From: Azoarcus sp.
Lineage (GTDB): Bacteria; Pseudomonadota; Gammaproteobacteria; Burkholderiales; Rhodocyclaceae
Assembly: GCA_031259795.1 (NCBI GenBank)
Contig: JAIRLA010000040.1
Coordinates: 1-13,252 of the forward strand
DNA: 13,252 bases
Direction of reading: 5' to 3'
Shown here in pieces: positions 7,207-13,252 of this stretch. The translations under genes were made by a program, and so were the position numbers. Below the pieces are notes generated by a model. It searched no databases, had not been told where the DNA came from, and saw nothing but the letters and a program-made list of their open reading frames with translations. Positions within the stretch are counted from its first letter, which is position 1; each line of letters opens with the position of its first letter.

Positions 7207-7250
7207 CACAGGCGTATGCATACTCCACCACAGGCGTATGCACACTCCAC
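7207..7250. repeat. Tandem 22-bp direct repeat upstream of minCDE
   Basis: Two abutting copies (7207-7228 and 7229-7250) of CACAGGCGTATGCATACTCC plus AC differ at one base (T at 7221, C at 7243). The first contains the 10-bp palindrome GTATGCATAC. The 22-bp period is about two helical turns, so bound proteins would sit on the same face of the DNA. It lies roughly 70 bp upstream of the candidate minC -35 and just outside the mosaic repeats, whose modules it does not resemble. Confidence 0.7.
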
Positions 7251-7267
7251 AATAGCTGGCGATAAAA

Positions 7268-7701
7268 ACAGCGGCGCGCCGCGCCGGATGGAACGAACTG
7301 GATTGCCACGGGCCTGCGGCCCTCGCAATGACGAGTTCCTGCGATGAAACTCCCCTCCCCCGCTTGCGGGGGAGGGTGGCCCGCAGGGCCGGGAGAGGGT
7401 TTCCTTCCATGCAGAGCGCAGCGACGCTGATTTCTTGGCGGTGGGGAAAATGGACAAGCGCTCCCTTCCTCCTACCCCCTTTTTAATCAGCGGCGCTGCG
7501 CGCCGGATGGCTGGAAGCCCTCTCCCGGCCTTCGGCCACCCTCCCCCGCAAGCGGGGGAGGGAAGTGTCCATCGCAAGAACGTGTCATTGCGAAAACCCC
7601 TCCTTCCCTCGTCATTACGAAAGTCTCCCCACCTCGTCATTGCGAGGAGCGCAGCGACGTGGCAATCCAGTTCGTTCCATCGGCGCGCAGCGCCGCTGAA
7701 T
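7268..7701. repeat. Composite repeat region 3, near-symmetric inverted array
   Basis: This fills the metE-minC space and reads as a large imperfect mirror. It runs: C-end fragment (7268-7287), A plus (7290-7335), B plus (7351-7399), whole C module (7412-7505), B minus (7518-7562), linker with half A copies (7563-7632), A minus (7633-7679), C-end fragment (7682-7701). The two B copies form inverted arms of about 45 bp. Each B has a perfect 11-bp GC hairpin with a 2-nt loop. No gene is supported here; frames across it are repeat-derived. Confidence 0.85.
7412..7505 (-). repeat. C module copy 3 (94 bp, both ends intact)
   Basis: The left 20 bp (7412-7431) are the imperfect inverse of the right 20 bp (7486-7505, ATCAGCGGCGCTGCGCGCCG). 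The interior carries the GTGGACAAGCG-type core (here ATGGACAAGCG at 7450-7460) and a pyrimidine-rich tract, i.e. the purine tract of the other orientation. It is the centre of the symmetric array. Confidence 0.75.
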
Positions 7702-7710
7702 CTAAGCCCC

Positions 7711-7725
7711 GACTCCTAATGAGTC
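7711..7725 (-). other. Short hairpin over the metE stop codon
   Basis: GACTC (7711-7715) and GAGTC (7721-7725) form a 5-bp stem with a 5-nt loop overlapping the metE stop. It lacks a T run and is weak, so I do not call a terminator. Any strong 3-prime-end structure for metE would have to come from the adjoining repeats. Confidence 0.25.
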
Positions 7726-10012
7726 AGCCGGCGGCGCGCAATGTTCTTGCCGCAGCTACCATGTTGGTCAGGGCCGGGATCACTTCTTCCCATTGGCGGG
7801 TTTTCAGGCCGCAGTCCGGGTTGACCCAGAGCCGTTCGGCGGGAATGCGTTCCGCGGCTTTTTCCATCAGGCGCACGATGTGCTCCTGCGTCGGGATGTT
7901 GGGCGAGTGGATGTCGTAGACGCCCGGGCCGATCCCGTTCGGGTATTTGAAATCGTCGAAGACATCGAGCAGTTCCATGTCCGAGCGCGAAGTTTCCATG
8001 GTGATGACGTCGGCGTCCATCGCCGCGATCGAGGCGATGATGTCGTTGAATTCCGAGTAGCACATGTGGGTGTGGATTTGTGTTTCGTCGCGCACGCCGT
8101 TGGCGGCGATGCGGAAGGATTCGACCGCCCAGTCCAGATATTCTCGCCATTGCGAACGGCGCAGCGGCAGACCTTCGCGCAGCGCGGCTTCGTCGATCTG
8201 GATGATCGGCACGCCCGCTTTCTCCAGATCCAGCGCTTCCTCGCGGATCGCCAGCGCCAGTTGCCGGCACGACGCCGCGCGCGGTTGGTCGTCGCGCACG
8301 AATGACCAGTTCAGTATCGTGACCGGCCCGGTGAGCATGCCTTTCATCGGTTTGCCGGTGAGGGATTGCGCATGGACGATCCACGCTACTGTCATCGGGC
8401 GGGGACGGCGGATGTCGCCGAAGAGAATCGGCGGTTTCACGCAGCGCGAGCCGTAGGATTGCACCCAGCCGAATTGGCTGAGTACGTAGCCTTCGAGTTG
8501 TTCGCCGAAGTATTCCACCATGTCGTTGCGCTCGGCTTCGCCGTGTACGAGGACATCCAGCCCCAGGGCTTCCTGCTCGCGGACGCAACGGGCGATTTCC
8601 GCCCGCATGGCCTCTTCGTAGCCCGCCGCGTCGAGCCGCCCGGCCTTGAATTCGCCGCGGACGCGGCGAATGTCGGCGGTCTGCGGAAACGAGCCGATGG
8701 TCGTGGTCGGATAAAGCGGCAGTTTCAATAGAGCGGCCTGCCGGGGGGCGCGTTCCGCATAGGGGCTGGCGCGCCGGCCCAGATGGGGGCCAATCTTGGC
8801 TGCCGCGGCCTGGACTTCGGGGTTATGCACGCGCGGCGAGGCGCGGCGCGCGGCCATGTCGGCCTGGTTGGCGGCGAGCGCGTCGAGGACGGCGTCGCGG
8901 CCCGCGCGCAGCGCCGTGGCCAGCAGCTTCAATTCTTCGAGTTTCTGGAGGGCGAAGGCCAGCCACGGCTTGACTTCGGCATCGAGTTTGTGCTCCTTGG
9001 CGAGGTCCATCGGCACATGCAAGAGCGAGCATGAAGGGGCGATCCACAGGCGCTCGCCCAAGCGCCGCGCCAAGGGTTCGAGCCAGTCCAGCGTCGCGGC
9101 CAGGTCGGTCTTCCAGATGTTGCGCCCATTGATGACGCCCAGCGACAGTATCTTGTTGGAGGGCAGCAGATTGAGCAGCGGCGTCACGTCGCCGCGGCCG
9201 CTGATGGCGTCGATGTGCAGGCCCGCCACCGGCAGGTTGGCGGCGAGGTACTGGTTTTCCAGCAATTGACCGAAATATGTCGCCAGCAGCAGTTTGACGC
9301 GGCAACTCTTCAGATGGTGATAGGCGGTATTGAAGGCGTGCTGCCAGTCCGCGTCGAGTTCGGTGACGAGCAGCGGTTCGTCGATTTGCACCCAGTCGAC
9401 GCCTTGTGCGGCCAGTGTTTCCAGCAGTTGCGCGTAGACCGGCAACAGGCGCGGCAGCAGGGCGAGCCTGGCGGAACCGTCGCGCGCCTTGCCCAGCGCC
9501 AGATAGGTCACCGGGCCGATGATGACCGGCTTGGCGTTCACGCCCTGCTCCCGCGCTTCGGCCAGTTGCTCCAGCAGGCGGGAGGCGTCGAGGCTGAATT
9601 CGGTGGATGCCGTGAATTCGGGGACGATGTAGTGGTAGTTGGTGTCGAACCACTTGGTCATTTCGCCGGCGGCCACGCCGCAATCGCAGTGGCCTTCCGC
9701 CGCCGTCCGCGCCGAGCGCCCGCGCGCCACGCGGAAGTAGTTGTCCAATGCGTCGCCATGGAAGCCGCGCACGCGCTCCGGCAGGTTGCCCAGCGTGAAG
9801 CTCATGTCGAGGACTTGGTCGTAGAACGAGAAATCTCCCACGGGGATCAGGTCGAGGCCCGCCTGTTCGTCCCAGTGGCGCTTGCGCAATTGCGCGCCAA
9901 GCTCTTTCAGCGCATCGCGCGTGGATTCTCCTTTCCAATAGGATTCCAGGGCGAATTTCAGTTCGCGCCCGGCGCCGATGCGGGGGAAACCGAGATTATG
10001 GACGGTGGTCAT
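7724..10012 (-). CDS. metE: Cobalamin-independent methionine synthase (5-methyltetrahydropteroyltriglutamate--homocysteine methyltransferase)
   Basis: This 762-residue enzyme transfers the methyl group of 5-methyltetrahydropteroyl-polyglutamate directly to homocysteine, giving methionine without B12. The N-terminal barrel opens with [20 protein letters not shown]. The C-terminal catalytic barrel opens with [12 protein letters not shown] and contains [14 protein letters not shown] and [16 protein letters not shown]. The zinc ligands are all present: His649 and Cys651 (THMCYSEF), Glu673 (METSRSD) and Cys734 (NPDCG), an offset of 8 from the E. coli enzyme. The ATG at 10012 is chosen from the family N-terminus and a GGAG with 6-nt spacing (plus-strand ctcc, 10019-10022). 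The open frame extends to 10420 only as antisense to metR. It is transcribed divergently from metR. Confidence 0.97.
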   Translation of the reverse strand: MTTVHNLGFPRIGAGRELKFALESYWKGESTRDALKELGAQLRKRHWDEQAGLDLIPVGDFSFYDQVLDMSFTLGNLPERVRGFHGDALDNYFRVARGRSARTAAEGHCDCGVAAGEMTKWFDTNYHYIVPEFTASTEFSLDASRLLEQLAEAREQGVNAKPVIIGPVTYLALGKARDGSARLALLPRLLPVYAQLLETLAAQGVDWVQIDEPLLVTELDADWQHAFNTAYHHLKSCRVKLLLATYFGQLLENQYLAANLPVAGLHIDAISGRGDVTPLLNLLPSNKILSLGVINGRNIWKTDLAATLDWLEPLARRLGERLWIAPSCSLLHVPMDLAKEHKLDAEVKPWLAFALQKLEELKLLATALRAGRDAVLDALAANQADMAARRASPRVHNPEVQAAAAKIGPHLGRRASPYAERAPRQAALLKLPLYPTTTIGSFPQTADIRRVRGEFKAGRLDAAGYEEAMRAEIARCVREQEALGLDVLVHGEAERNDMVEYFGEQLEGYVLSQFGWVQSYGSRCVKPPILFGDIRRPRPMTVAWIVHAQSLTGKPMKGMLTGPVTILNWSFVRDDQPRAASCRQLALAIREEALDLEKAGVPIIQIDEAALREGLPLRRSQWREYLDWAVESFRIAANGVRDETQIHTHMCYSEFNDIIASIAAMDADVITMETSRSDMELLDVFDDFKYPNGIGPGVYDIHSPNIPTQEHIVRLMEKAAERIPAERLWVNPDCGLKTRQWEEVIPALTNMVAAARTLRAAG

Positions 10013-10022
10013 GGATGACTCC

Positions 10023-10042
10023 AGAAGAGAGCAGAAGAGAGG
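10023..10042 (-). repeat. Tandem 10-bp repeat in the metE leader
   Basis: AGAAGAGAGC and AGAAGAGAGG are two adjacent near-identical 10-mers. On the metE strand they form a pyrimidine-rich tract just upstream of the ribosome binding site. The role is unknown; it may simply keep the leader unstructured. Confidence 0.5.
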
Positions 10043-10057
10043 AATACACGAGCGCCG

Positions 10058-10086
10058 ATCGTATGACCGCCGTTCGATGAAGTAAA
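10058..10086 (-). promoter_or_regulatory. Candidate metE promoter
   Basis: On the minus strand TTTACT (10086-10081) and TACGAT (10063-10058) are 17 bp apart, each with 4 of 6 consensus matches. The perfect MetR-type site lies just upstream of this -35, as expected for an activator. The weak boxes fit a promoter that needs activation. Confidence 0.4.
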
Positions 10087-10108
10087 ATGGTCTTATCTCA
10101 CCCATCAA

Positions 10109-10121
10109 TGAATTTATTTCA
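10109..10121. promoter_or_regulatory. MetR operator (TGAA-N5-TTCA)
   Basis: TGAATTTATTTCA is a perfect match to the established MetR consensus TGAANNNNNTTCA. It lies in the 115-bp metE-metR intergenic region, 6 nt before the metR ATG and about 23 bp upstream of the candidate metE -35. From this position bound MetR could activate metE and repress its own gene. A half-matching site, TGAAGTAAAATGG, lies at 10078-10090. The two are offset by 31 bp, close to three helical turns. Confidence 0.75.
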
Positions 10122-10127
10122 CTCGCC

Positions 10128-11039
10128 ATGCTGGAACGCATCCATCTGAACATCGTGCGGGAAGTCGAAAAACAAGGCTCGCTGACCGGCGCGGCCAATG
10201 TCCTGTGCGTCACGCAATCGGCGCTGAGCCACAGCATGAAAAAGCTTGAACAGCAATTGGGAACGGACATCTGGCTGCGCGAAGGCCGTGGCCTGCGCCT
10301 GACGCAAGCCGGACAATATTTGCTGACCGTCGCCAACCGGGTCTTGCCGCAACTGACGCGGGCGGAGGAACGGCTGCGCCAGTTCGCCCAGGGCGAGCGC
10401 GGCGCCTTGCGCATCGGCATGGAGTGCCACCCCTGCTACCGCTGGCTGCTGAAGATCGTTTCGCCCTACCTGGCGGCCTGGCCGGACGTCGATGTGGATG
10501 TGAAACAGGAATTCCAGTTTGGCGGCATCGGCGCCCTGCTTGGCTACGAGATCGACCTGCTGGTCACGCCGGATCCGCTTTTCAGGCCGGGGCTGGAATT
10601 CGAGCCGGTGTTCGGCTACGAACAGGTGCTGGTGGTCGCCCGCGACCACGCGCTCGCGCAGGCCGCCCACGTCATCCCGCAACAATTGACGCGGGAAGTG
10701 CTGATTACTTATCCTGTCGCCCCCGAGCGCCTGGATATCTACAATCAATTCCTGCTGCCCGCCGGCATCGCGCCCAAACGCCACAAGACCATCGAAACCA
10801 CCGACATCCTGCTGCAAATGGTGGCCAGCGGTCGCGGCGTGACGGCGTTGCCGCTCTGGCTGGTGCGGGAATACGCGGACAAGATCGACATCGTTCCCGT
10901 GCGCCTGGGGCCGCGCGGCATCGCCAAACAAATTTTCCTCGGCGCGCGCGCGGCCGATCTCGACACCGACTATCTCAAAGCTTTCATCGCGCTGGCCCGG
11001 CAACCGGCGGCGCGCTCCGGCACGGACGCCTCTTCATGA
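10128..11039 (+). CDS. metR: LysR-type transcriptional regulator MetR
   Basis: This 303-residue LysR-type regulator is called MetR from its divergent position next to metE, the MetR-type operator between them, and its sequence. The winged helix-turn-helix is at residues 1-65 ([20 protein letters not shown], then [12 protein letters not shown] and [17 protein letters not shown]). The effector domain (about 90-295) begins [18 protein letters not shown], typical of MetR. In known systems homocysteine is the coinducer and MetR activates metE. The ATG at 10128 begins [17 protein letters not shown], the family start. The metR stop overlaps the queH start (ATGA), so the two are probably one transcript. 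No clear ribosome binding site is seen. Confidence 0.9.
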   Translation: MLERIHLNIVREVEKQGSLTGAANVLCVTQSALSHSMKKLEQQLGTDIWLREGRGLRLTQAGQYLLTVANRVLPQLTRAEERLRQFAQGERGALRIGMECHPCYRWLLKIVSPYLAAWPDVDVDVKQEFQFGGIGALLGYEIDLLVTPDPLFRPGLEFEPVFGYEQVLVVARDHALAQAAHVIPQQLTREVLITYPVAPERLDIYNQFLLPAGIAPKRHKTIETTDILLQMVASGRGVTALPLWLVREYADKIDIVPVRLGPRGIAKQIFLGARAADLDTDYLKAFIALARQPAARSGTDASS

Positions 11040-11731
11040 CATCTTCTTCCGAACGCCCTCCCATCCCCCCGCCCGCGCAACACGGCAAAGTGCTGCTGCA
11101 TTCGTGCTGCGCGCCATGCTCGGGCGAAGCGATGGAAGCCATGCGGGCGGCGGGCATTGATTTCACGGTCTTTTTCTACAATCCGAACATCCACCCGCGC
11201 CGGGAATACGAGCTGCGCAAGGACGAAAATATCCGTTTCGCCGAACGATTCGGCGTGCCCTTCGTCGACGCGGACTATGATCGTGACAACTGGTTCGCCC
11301 GCGCCAGGGGCATGGAAAACGAGCCGGAACGCGGCATCCGCTGCACCATGTGCTTCGACATGCGCCTCGAACGCACGGCGTTGTATGCGCATGAACATGG
11401 ATTCCGGATCATGACCAGTTCGCTGGGCGTCTCGCGCTGGAAAAACATGCGGCAGGTCAACGAGTGCGGTATCCGCGCCGCCGCGCGCTACCCCGGCCTG
11501 ATGTACTGGGATTACAACTGGCGCAAGGGCGGCGGCTCCGCGCGCATGCTCGTCATCAGCAAGCGCGAGAATTTCTATCGGCAGGAATATTGCGGATGCG
11601 TCTATTCCCTGCGCGACGCCAACCGCCACAGAGCCGAAAACGGCCGCGCGCGCATTCGTATCGGCGTGTCGCATTACGGACAAGACGGCGCGGAAGACCA
11701 GGCGCCGCAATCCGCCGGGGACAAGGGCTGA
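11036..11731 (+). CDS. queH: Epoxyqueuosine reductase QueH
   Basis: This 231-residue protein matches QueH (formerly DUF208), which reduces epoxyqueuosine to queuosine at the wobble base of GUN-anticodon tRNAs. It replaces the cobalamin-dependent QueG. Conserved cysteines are visible: HSCCAPCSG (Cys24, Cys25, Cys28), CTMC (Cys103, Cys106) and YCGC (Cys186, Cys188), several of which carry the iron-sulfur cluster or active-site thiols in the family. [19 protein letters not shown] (47-65) and [10 protein letters not shown] (128-137) are further family stretches. The ATG overlaps the metR stop by 4 nt, so translation is likely coupled. Residues 1-17 and about 215-231 are extra low-complexity ends. 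Confidence 0.93.
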   Translation: MTSSSERPPIPPPAQHGKVLLHSCCAPCSGEAMEAMRAAGIDFTVFFYNPNIHPRREYELRKDENIRFAERFGVPFVDADYDRDNWFARARGMENEPERGIRCTMCFDMRLERTALYAHEHGFRIMTSSLGVSRWKNMRQVNECGIRAAARYPGLMYWDYNWRKGGGSARMLVISKRENFYRQEYCGCVYSLRDANRHRAENGRARIRIGVSHYGQDGAEDQAPQSAGDKG

Positions 11732-12122
11732 GTGTTGTCTGAGTGTTGCCGATACGCAACATGAACGATTTCCGGGATAGTCCATGCGTGCGGATAAAAA
11801 ATGCCTGGTTCCATGGCGTTGCCCCGGAAATTGAATACATGGGATTCACCACGGTTATTGCATGTCGAATCGTCGATACGTAAAGACAATCATGCCCTTG
11901 CCTTGACGGCACGACGACCGGAAAGAAGAAAACGAACCCGAAGATATTCCCGTGAAAGAGTTCCCCGCCGCATGGAGAGTGGCGTAGAATCGGTCACGTT
12001 CCATGCAGAAGTATTTATGTTTCCCGTAATAAGTTCATATCCCCCGCCCTGAAAAAGGACGCCAAGCGTGGAATGTTTTTGTTTCGTCTGTTCGGGCATC
12101 GTCTCAACACAGGAGGTTAGAA
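11732..12122 (+). other. Gene-free leader region between queH and the 154-residue ORF
   Basis: These 391 bp are visibly less GC-rich than the flanking genes and contain none of the mosaic repeat modules. Just past queH there is a duplicated GAGTGTTG (11730-11737, 11741-11748) and a 6-bp hairpin TGTTGC/GCAACA (11744-11761), which lacks a T run. TTGACG at 11903-11908 is the best -35-like hexamer, but no convincing -10 follows at the right spacing. I see no supported small gene on either strand. The promoter of the downstream gene should lie here. Confidence 0.5.
12111..12117 (+). promoter_or_regulatory. Strong Shine-Dalgarno for the 154-residue ORF
   Basis: AGGAGGT followed by 5 nt and then ATG is close to the ideal anti-SD match, and the best ribosome binding site in the window. 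It fixes the start at 12123 and suggests high translation. Confidence 0.85.
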
Positions 12123-12587
12123 ATGGCAACAACATTTTTAGGCAGTCTGCTTGGTTTTTTACCCGTTTTCAATCTCGGTATCATTGCGGGCTCTGCGAGG
12201 GTAAACGTCAATACAGGTCCAGACGGGGTCGGAGTCGGGGTACTGACCCCTAGCACAACTGTCGGCGTCGGCGTGACGGCCGCAGGCGTCGGCGTCGAAG
12301 TCAGCGCGCCCAACACCGGCGTCAGCGTCACGGTGCTTCCCGGCGCCATCCTCTCGGGCATCTTCGGCCTCATCAAGGGCATCGGCAACCTGTTTACCGG
12401 CGGCAACGACAACGATAACGATACCGACGCCAACGGCACTACCGCCGAAAAGTCCGCGCTACTGCCTGAAGATGACGCGGACAGCGACGCCGGACTTCTC
12501 GACGTGAGCGAGTCTTCTTATGAAAACGACGTCGATATCACCGGCACTGTTGTCGATCTGGACGCAGCCGATTTCACGCTAGTCTGA
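12123..12587 (+). CDS. Uncharacterised 154-residue Gly/Val-repeat, Asp-rich-tail protein
   Basis: I do not recognise this family. Residues 4-24 (FLGSLLGFLPVFNLGII region) are hydrophobic but lack a basic n-region. Residues 26-73 are alternating strand repeats of about 10 residues: ARVNVN, GVGVGV, TVGVGV, GVGVEV and GVSVTV, separated by Thr/Pro/Gly/Asn turns. Residues 75-94 (AILSGIFGLIKGIGNLFTGG) form a glycine-rich amphipathic helix. Residues 95-154 are strongly acidic (14 Asp, 4 Glu, 1 Lys). Within it DNDTDANGTTAE (98-109) has acidic residues at positions 1, 3, 5 and 12 of an EF-hand-like loop, without the usual glycine at 6. The C-terminus is ADFTLV. There is no cysteine. An excellent ribosome binding site and a downstream terminator argue that the gene is real and monocistronic. 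Secretion, membrane activity or calcium binding are inferences only. Confidence 0.75.
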   Translation: MATTFLGSLLGFLPVFNLGIIAGSARVNVNTGPDGVGVGVLTPSTTVGVGVTAAGVGVEVSAPNTGVSVTVLPGAILSGIFGLIKGIGNLFTGGNDNDNDTDANGTTAEKSALLPEDDADSDAGLLDVSESSYENDVDITGTVVDLDAADFTLV

Positions 12588-12602
12588 TCCGTTCGGCACA
12601 GT

Positions 12603-12646
12603 CTGAAACAAAAACACCCTGCCATCGGCGGGGTGTTTTGTTTCAG
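12603..12646. terminator. Bidirectional rho-independent terminator
   Basis: A long hairpin begins 16 nt past the stop of the 154-residue ORF. Arms of 17 and 16 nt (CTGAAACAAAAACACCC and GGGTGTTTTGTTTCAG) pair with one bulged A around a GC-rich loop. The ACACCC/GGGTGT stem core is flanked by A-rich and T-rich tracts, so it should work on both strands. It ends plus-strand transcription before the repeat region. Confidence 0.85.
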
Positions 12647-12897
12647 GGATCGGGAAAATCAGCGGCGCTGCGCGCCGGACGGAAGGAACTGGATTGCCAC
12701 GGGCCCGCGGCCCTCGCAATGACGAGGTGAGGCGGCTTTCGTAATGACGAAGGCGGGAGGGCTTTCGCGATGACGGCGCTTGGAATCCATTCCAATAGGT
12801 CTGCTTTGAACCGCCGTATGGATTGCCGCGTCGATGCGCTCCTCCCGCCTCGTCATTGCGAGGGCCGCAGGCCCGTGGCAATCCAGTGCGTTCCACC

Positions 12898-12989
12898 CGG
12901 CGCACAGCGCCGCTGGATAAAAAGAGGGAGAAAGGCAGGGGACGCTTGTCCACTTTCCACCGCAGAGAAAACAGCGTCGATACGCTCCG
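12898..12989 (+). repeat. C module copy 4, flanked by inverted A modules
   Basis: The ends CCGGCGCACAGCGCCGCTG and CAGCGTCGATACGCTCCG are imperfect inverted repeats. The interior has AAAAAG plus a purine tract, then ACGCTTGTCCAC and CCACCGCAGAGAAAA, as in the other copies. An inverted A palindrome (12849-12894) and a direct one (12993-13038) bracket it within 4 bp on each side. Confidence 0.75.
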
Positions 12990-13082
12990 CGAGGAACGAA
13001 CTGGATTGCCACGTCGCTGCGCTCCTCGCAATGACGAGGGGAGGAGGGGTTTTCGCAATGACGCGTTCTTCCGATGGACACT

Positions 13083-13132
13083 TCCCTCCCCCGCTTGCGG
13101 GGGAGGGTGCCCGAAGGGCGGGAGAGGGTTTC
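13083..13132 (+). repeat. B module (GC hairpin plus G-rich tract)
   Basis: CCCTCCCCCGC and GCGGGGGAGGG form a perfect 11-bp stem with a TT loop. It is followed by GCCC-GAA-GGGC, a second small hairpin, and GGGAGAGGG. The G-strand has four G runs, with the second hairpin in a loop. Equivalent B copies lie at 7351-7399 (plus) and 7518-7562 (minus), with partial ones at 179-208 and 246-269. Confidence 0.8.
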
Positions 13133-13140
13133 CAACCATC

Positions 13141-13231
13141 CGGCGCGCAGCGCCGCTGATTAAAAAGGGGGCGAAGGAAGGGAACGCTTGTCCACGCCCC
13201 ACCGCAAAGAAATCAGCGTCGCTTCGCTCCG
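13141..13231 (+). repeat. C module copy 5 (91 bp, both ends intact)
   Basis: The right end ATCAGCGTCGCTTCGCTCCG and the inverse of the left end ATCAGCGGCGCTGCGCGCCG match at 17 of 20 positions. The interior is TTAAAAAGGGGGCGAAGGAA, then the CGCTTGTCCAC core and ACCGCAAAGAA. It follows B directly and precedes the start of another inverted B at the window edge. Confidence 0.8.
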
Positions 13232-13252
13232 TATAGAAGGAAACCCTCTCCC

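Larger units (their letters stand above)
12655..13252. repeat. Composite mosaic repeat region 4
   Basis: The last 598 bp are repeats with no supported gene. The order is: C-end fragment (12659-12679), A plus (12681-12726), half A copies (about 12737-12775), a left half A (12817-12848), A minus (12849-12894), C module (12898-12989), A plus (12993-13038), linker with half A (13039-13080), B (13083-13132), C module (13141-13231), then the first bases of another inverted B (13240-13252) running off the window. The inverted A, C, A unit at 12849-13038 is the cleanest copy in the window. Frames across the region stay open on both strands but translate to repeat peptides. Confidence 0.85.

Noticed and set aside
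7104..7640. Open frames across the metE-minC repeats
   Set aside because: The peptides are translations of the A, B and C modules in several frames and on both strands, with no family signature. Frames at 49-321 and 12579-13202 are rejected likewise.
9215..10018. A 267-codon plus-strand frame antisense to metE
   Set aside because: It is a shadow of a MetE domain with intact motifs and has no independent support.
10013..10127. Cobalamin riboswitch upstream of metE
   Set aside because: The 115-bp spacer is too short and lacks a B12-box-like element. A MetR site explains regulation better.
10119..11003. A 294-codon minus-strand frame antisense to metR
   Set aside because: It is a shadow of metR. 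The metE frame extension up to 10420 is rejected for the same reason.
11890..12135. An 81-codon minus-strand frame overlapping the start of the 154-residue ORF
   Set aside because: No ribosome binding site or motif supports it, and it overlaps the strong AGGAGGT site and start of the plus-strand gene.
12396..12404. Double-glycine bacteriocin leader cleavage site in the 154-residue protein (Gly93-Gly94)
   Set aside because: The segment before it is too long and lacks the usual hydrophobic and acidic pattern of such leaders, and no peptidase-transporter gene is nearby.
12659..13231. CRISPR array
   Set aside because: The repeats are palindromic modules of different types in both orientations, not direct repeats of constant length with unique spacers, and no cas gene is present.
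1..13252. Insertion sequence or phage
   Set aside because: No transposase, integrase or phage gene is encoded; only non-coding repeat modules are seen.

Overview
The window looks like chromosomal DNA from a GC-rich betaproteobacterium. The order is a guess; Rhodocyclales or Nitrosomonadales would fit. Supporting signs are the LPS inner-core heptose genes, a heptose kinase without the fused nucleotidyltransferase domain (a split form usual in Betaproteobacteria), a complete minCDE operon and a divergent metE/metR pair. I see no tRNA, rRNA, transposase, phage gene or CRISPR array.

Layout, left to right. (1) 1-290: mosaic repeats. (2) 316-4584, minus strand: hldA-hldD-waaF-tsaB-rimI, that is heptose-7-phosphate kinase, ADP-heptose epimerase and heptosyltransferase II, followed by a tRNA t6A protein and a ribosomal-protein/GNAT acetyltransferase. 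(3) 4680-4947: repeats and a decayed copy. (4) 5141-7079, minus strand: minC-minD-minE, division-site placement. (5) 7080-7250: candidate min promoter and a 22-bp tandem repeat, then 7268-7701: a near-symmetric inverted array of repeats. (6) 7724-10012, minus strand: metE, divergent from (7) 10128-11731, plus strand: metR-queH with a 4-nt overlap. A perfect MetR-type operator lies between metE and metR. (8) 12123-12587, plus strand: a 154-residue protein I do not recognise, with an excellent ribosome binding site and its own terminator. (9) 12655-13252: repeats again.

Two stories stand out. First, MetE and QueH are the cobalamin-independent counterparts of MetH and QueG, and here they share a divergent promoter region with the regulator MetR, so the locus looks like a small B12-independence module. 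Second, the intergenic repeats are built from three modules. A is a palindrome of about 46 bp. B is an 11-bp GC hairpin followed by a G-rich tract with a second, covarying hairpin. C is a 91-94 bp element with imperfect 20-bp terminal inverted repeats. C is found between inverted A modules, like a MITE or REPIN. These repeats fill most of the long spaces between operons.

The best candidate for something undescribed is the 154-residue protein. It has a hydrophobic N-terminus, a run of short V-G-V-x-V strand repeats, a glycine-rich amphipathic segment, and an Asp-rich tail ending in an acidic residue plus hydrophobics. It may be a secreted, membrane-active or calcium-binding protein, but the sequence does not prove any of these.
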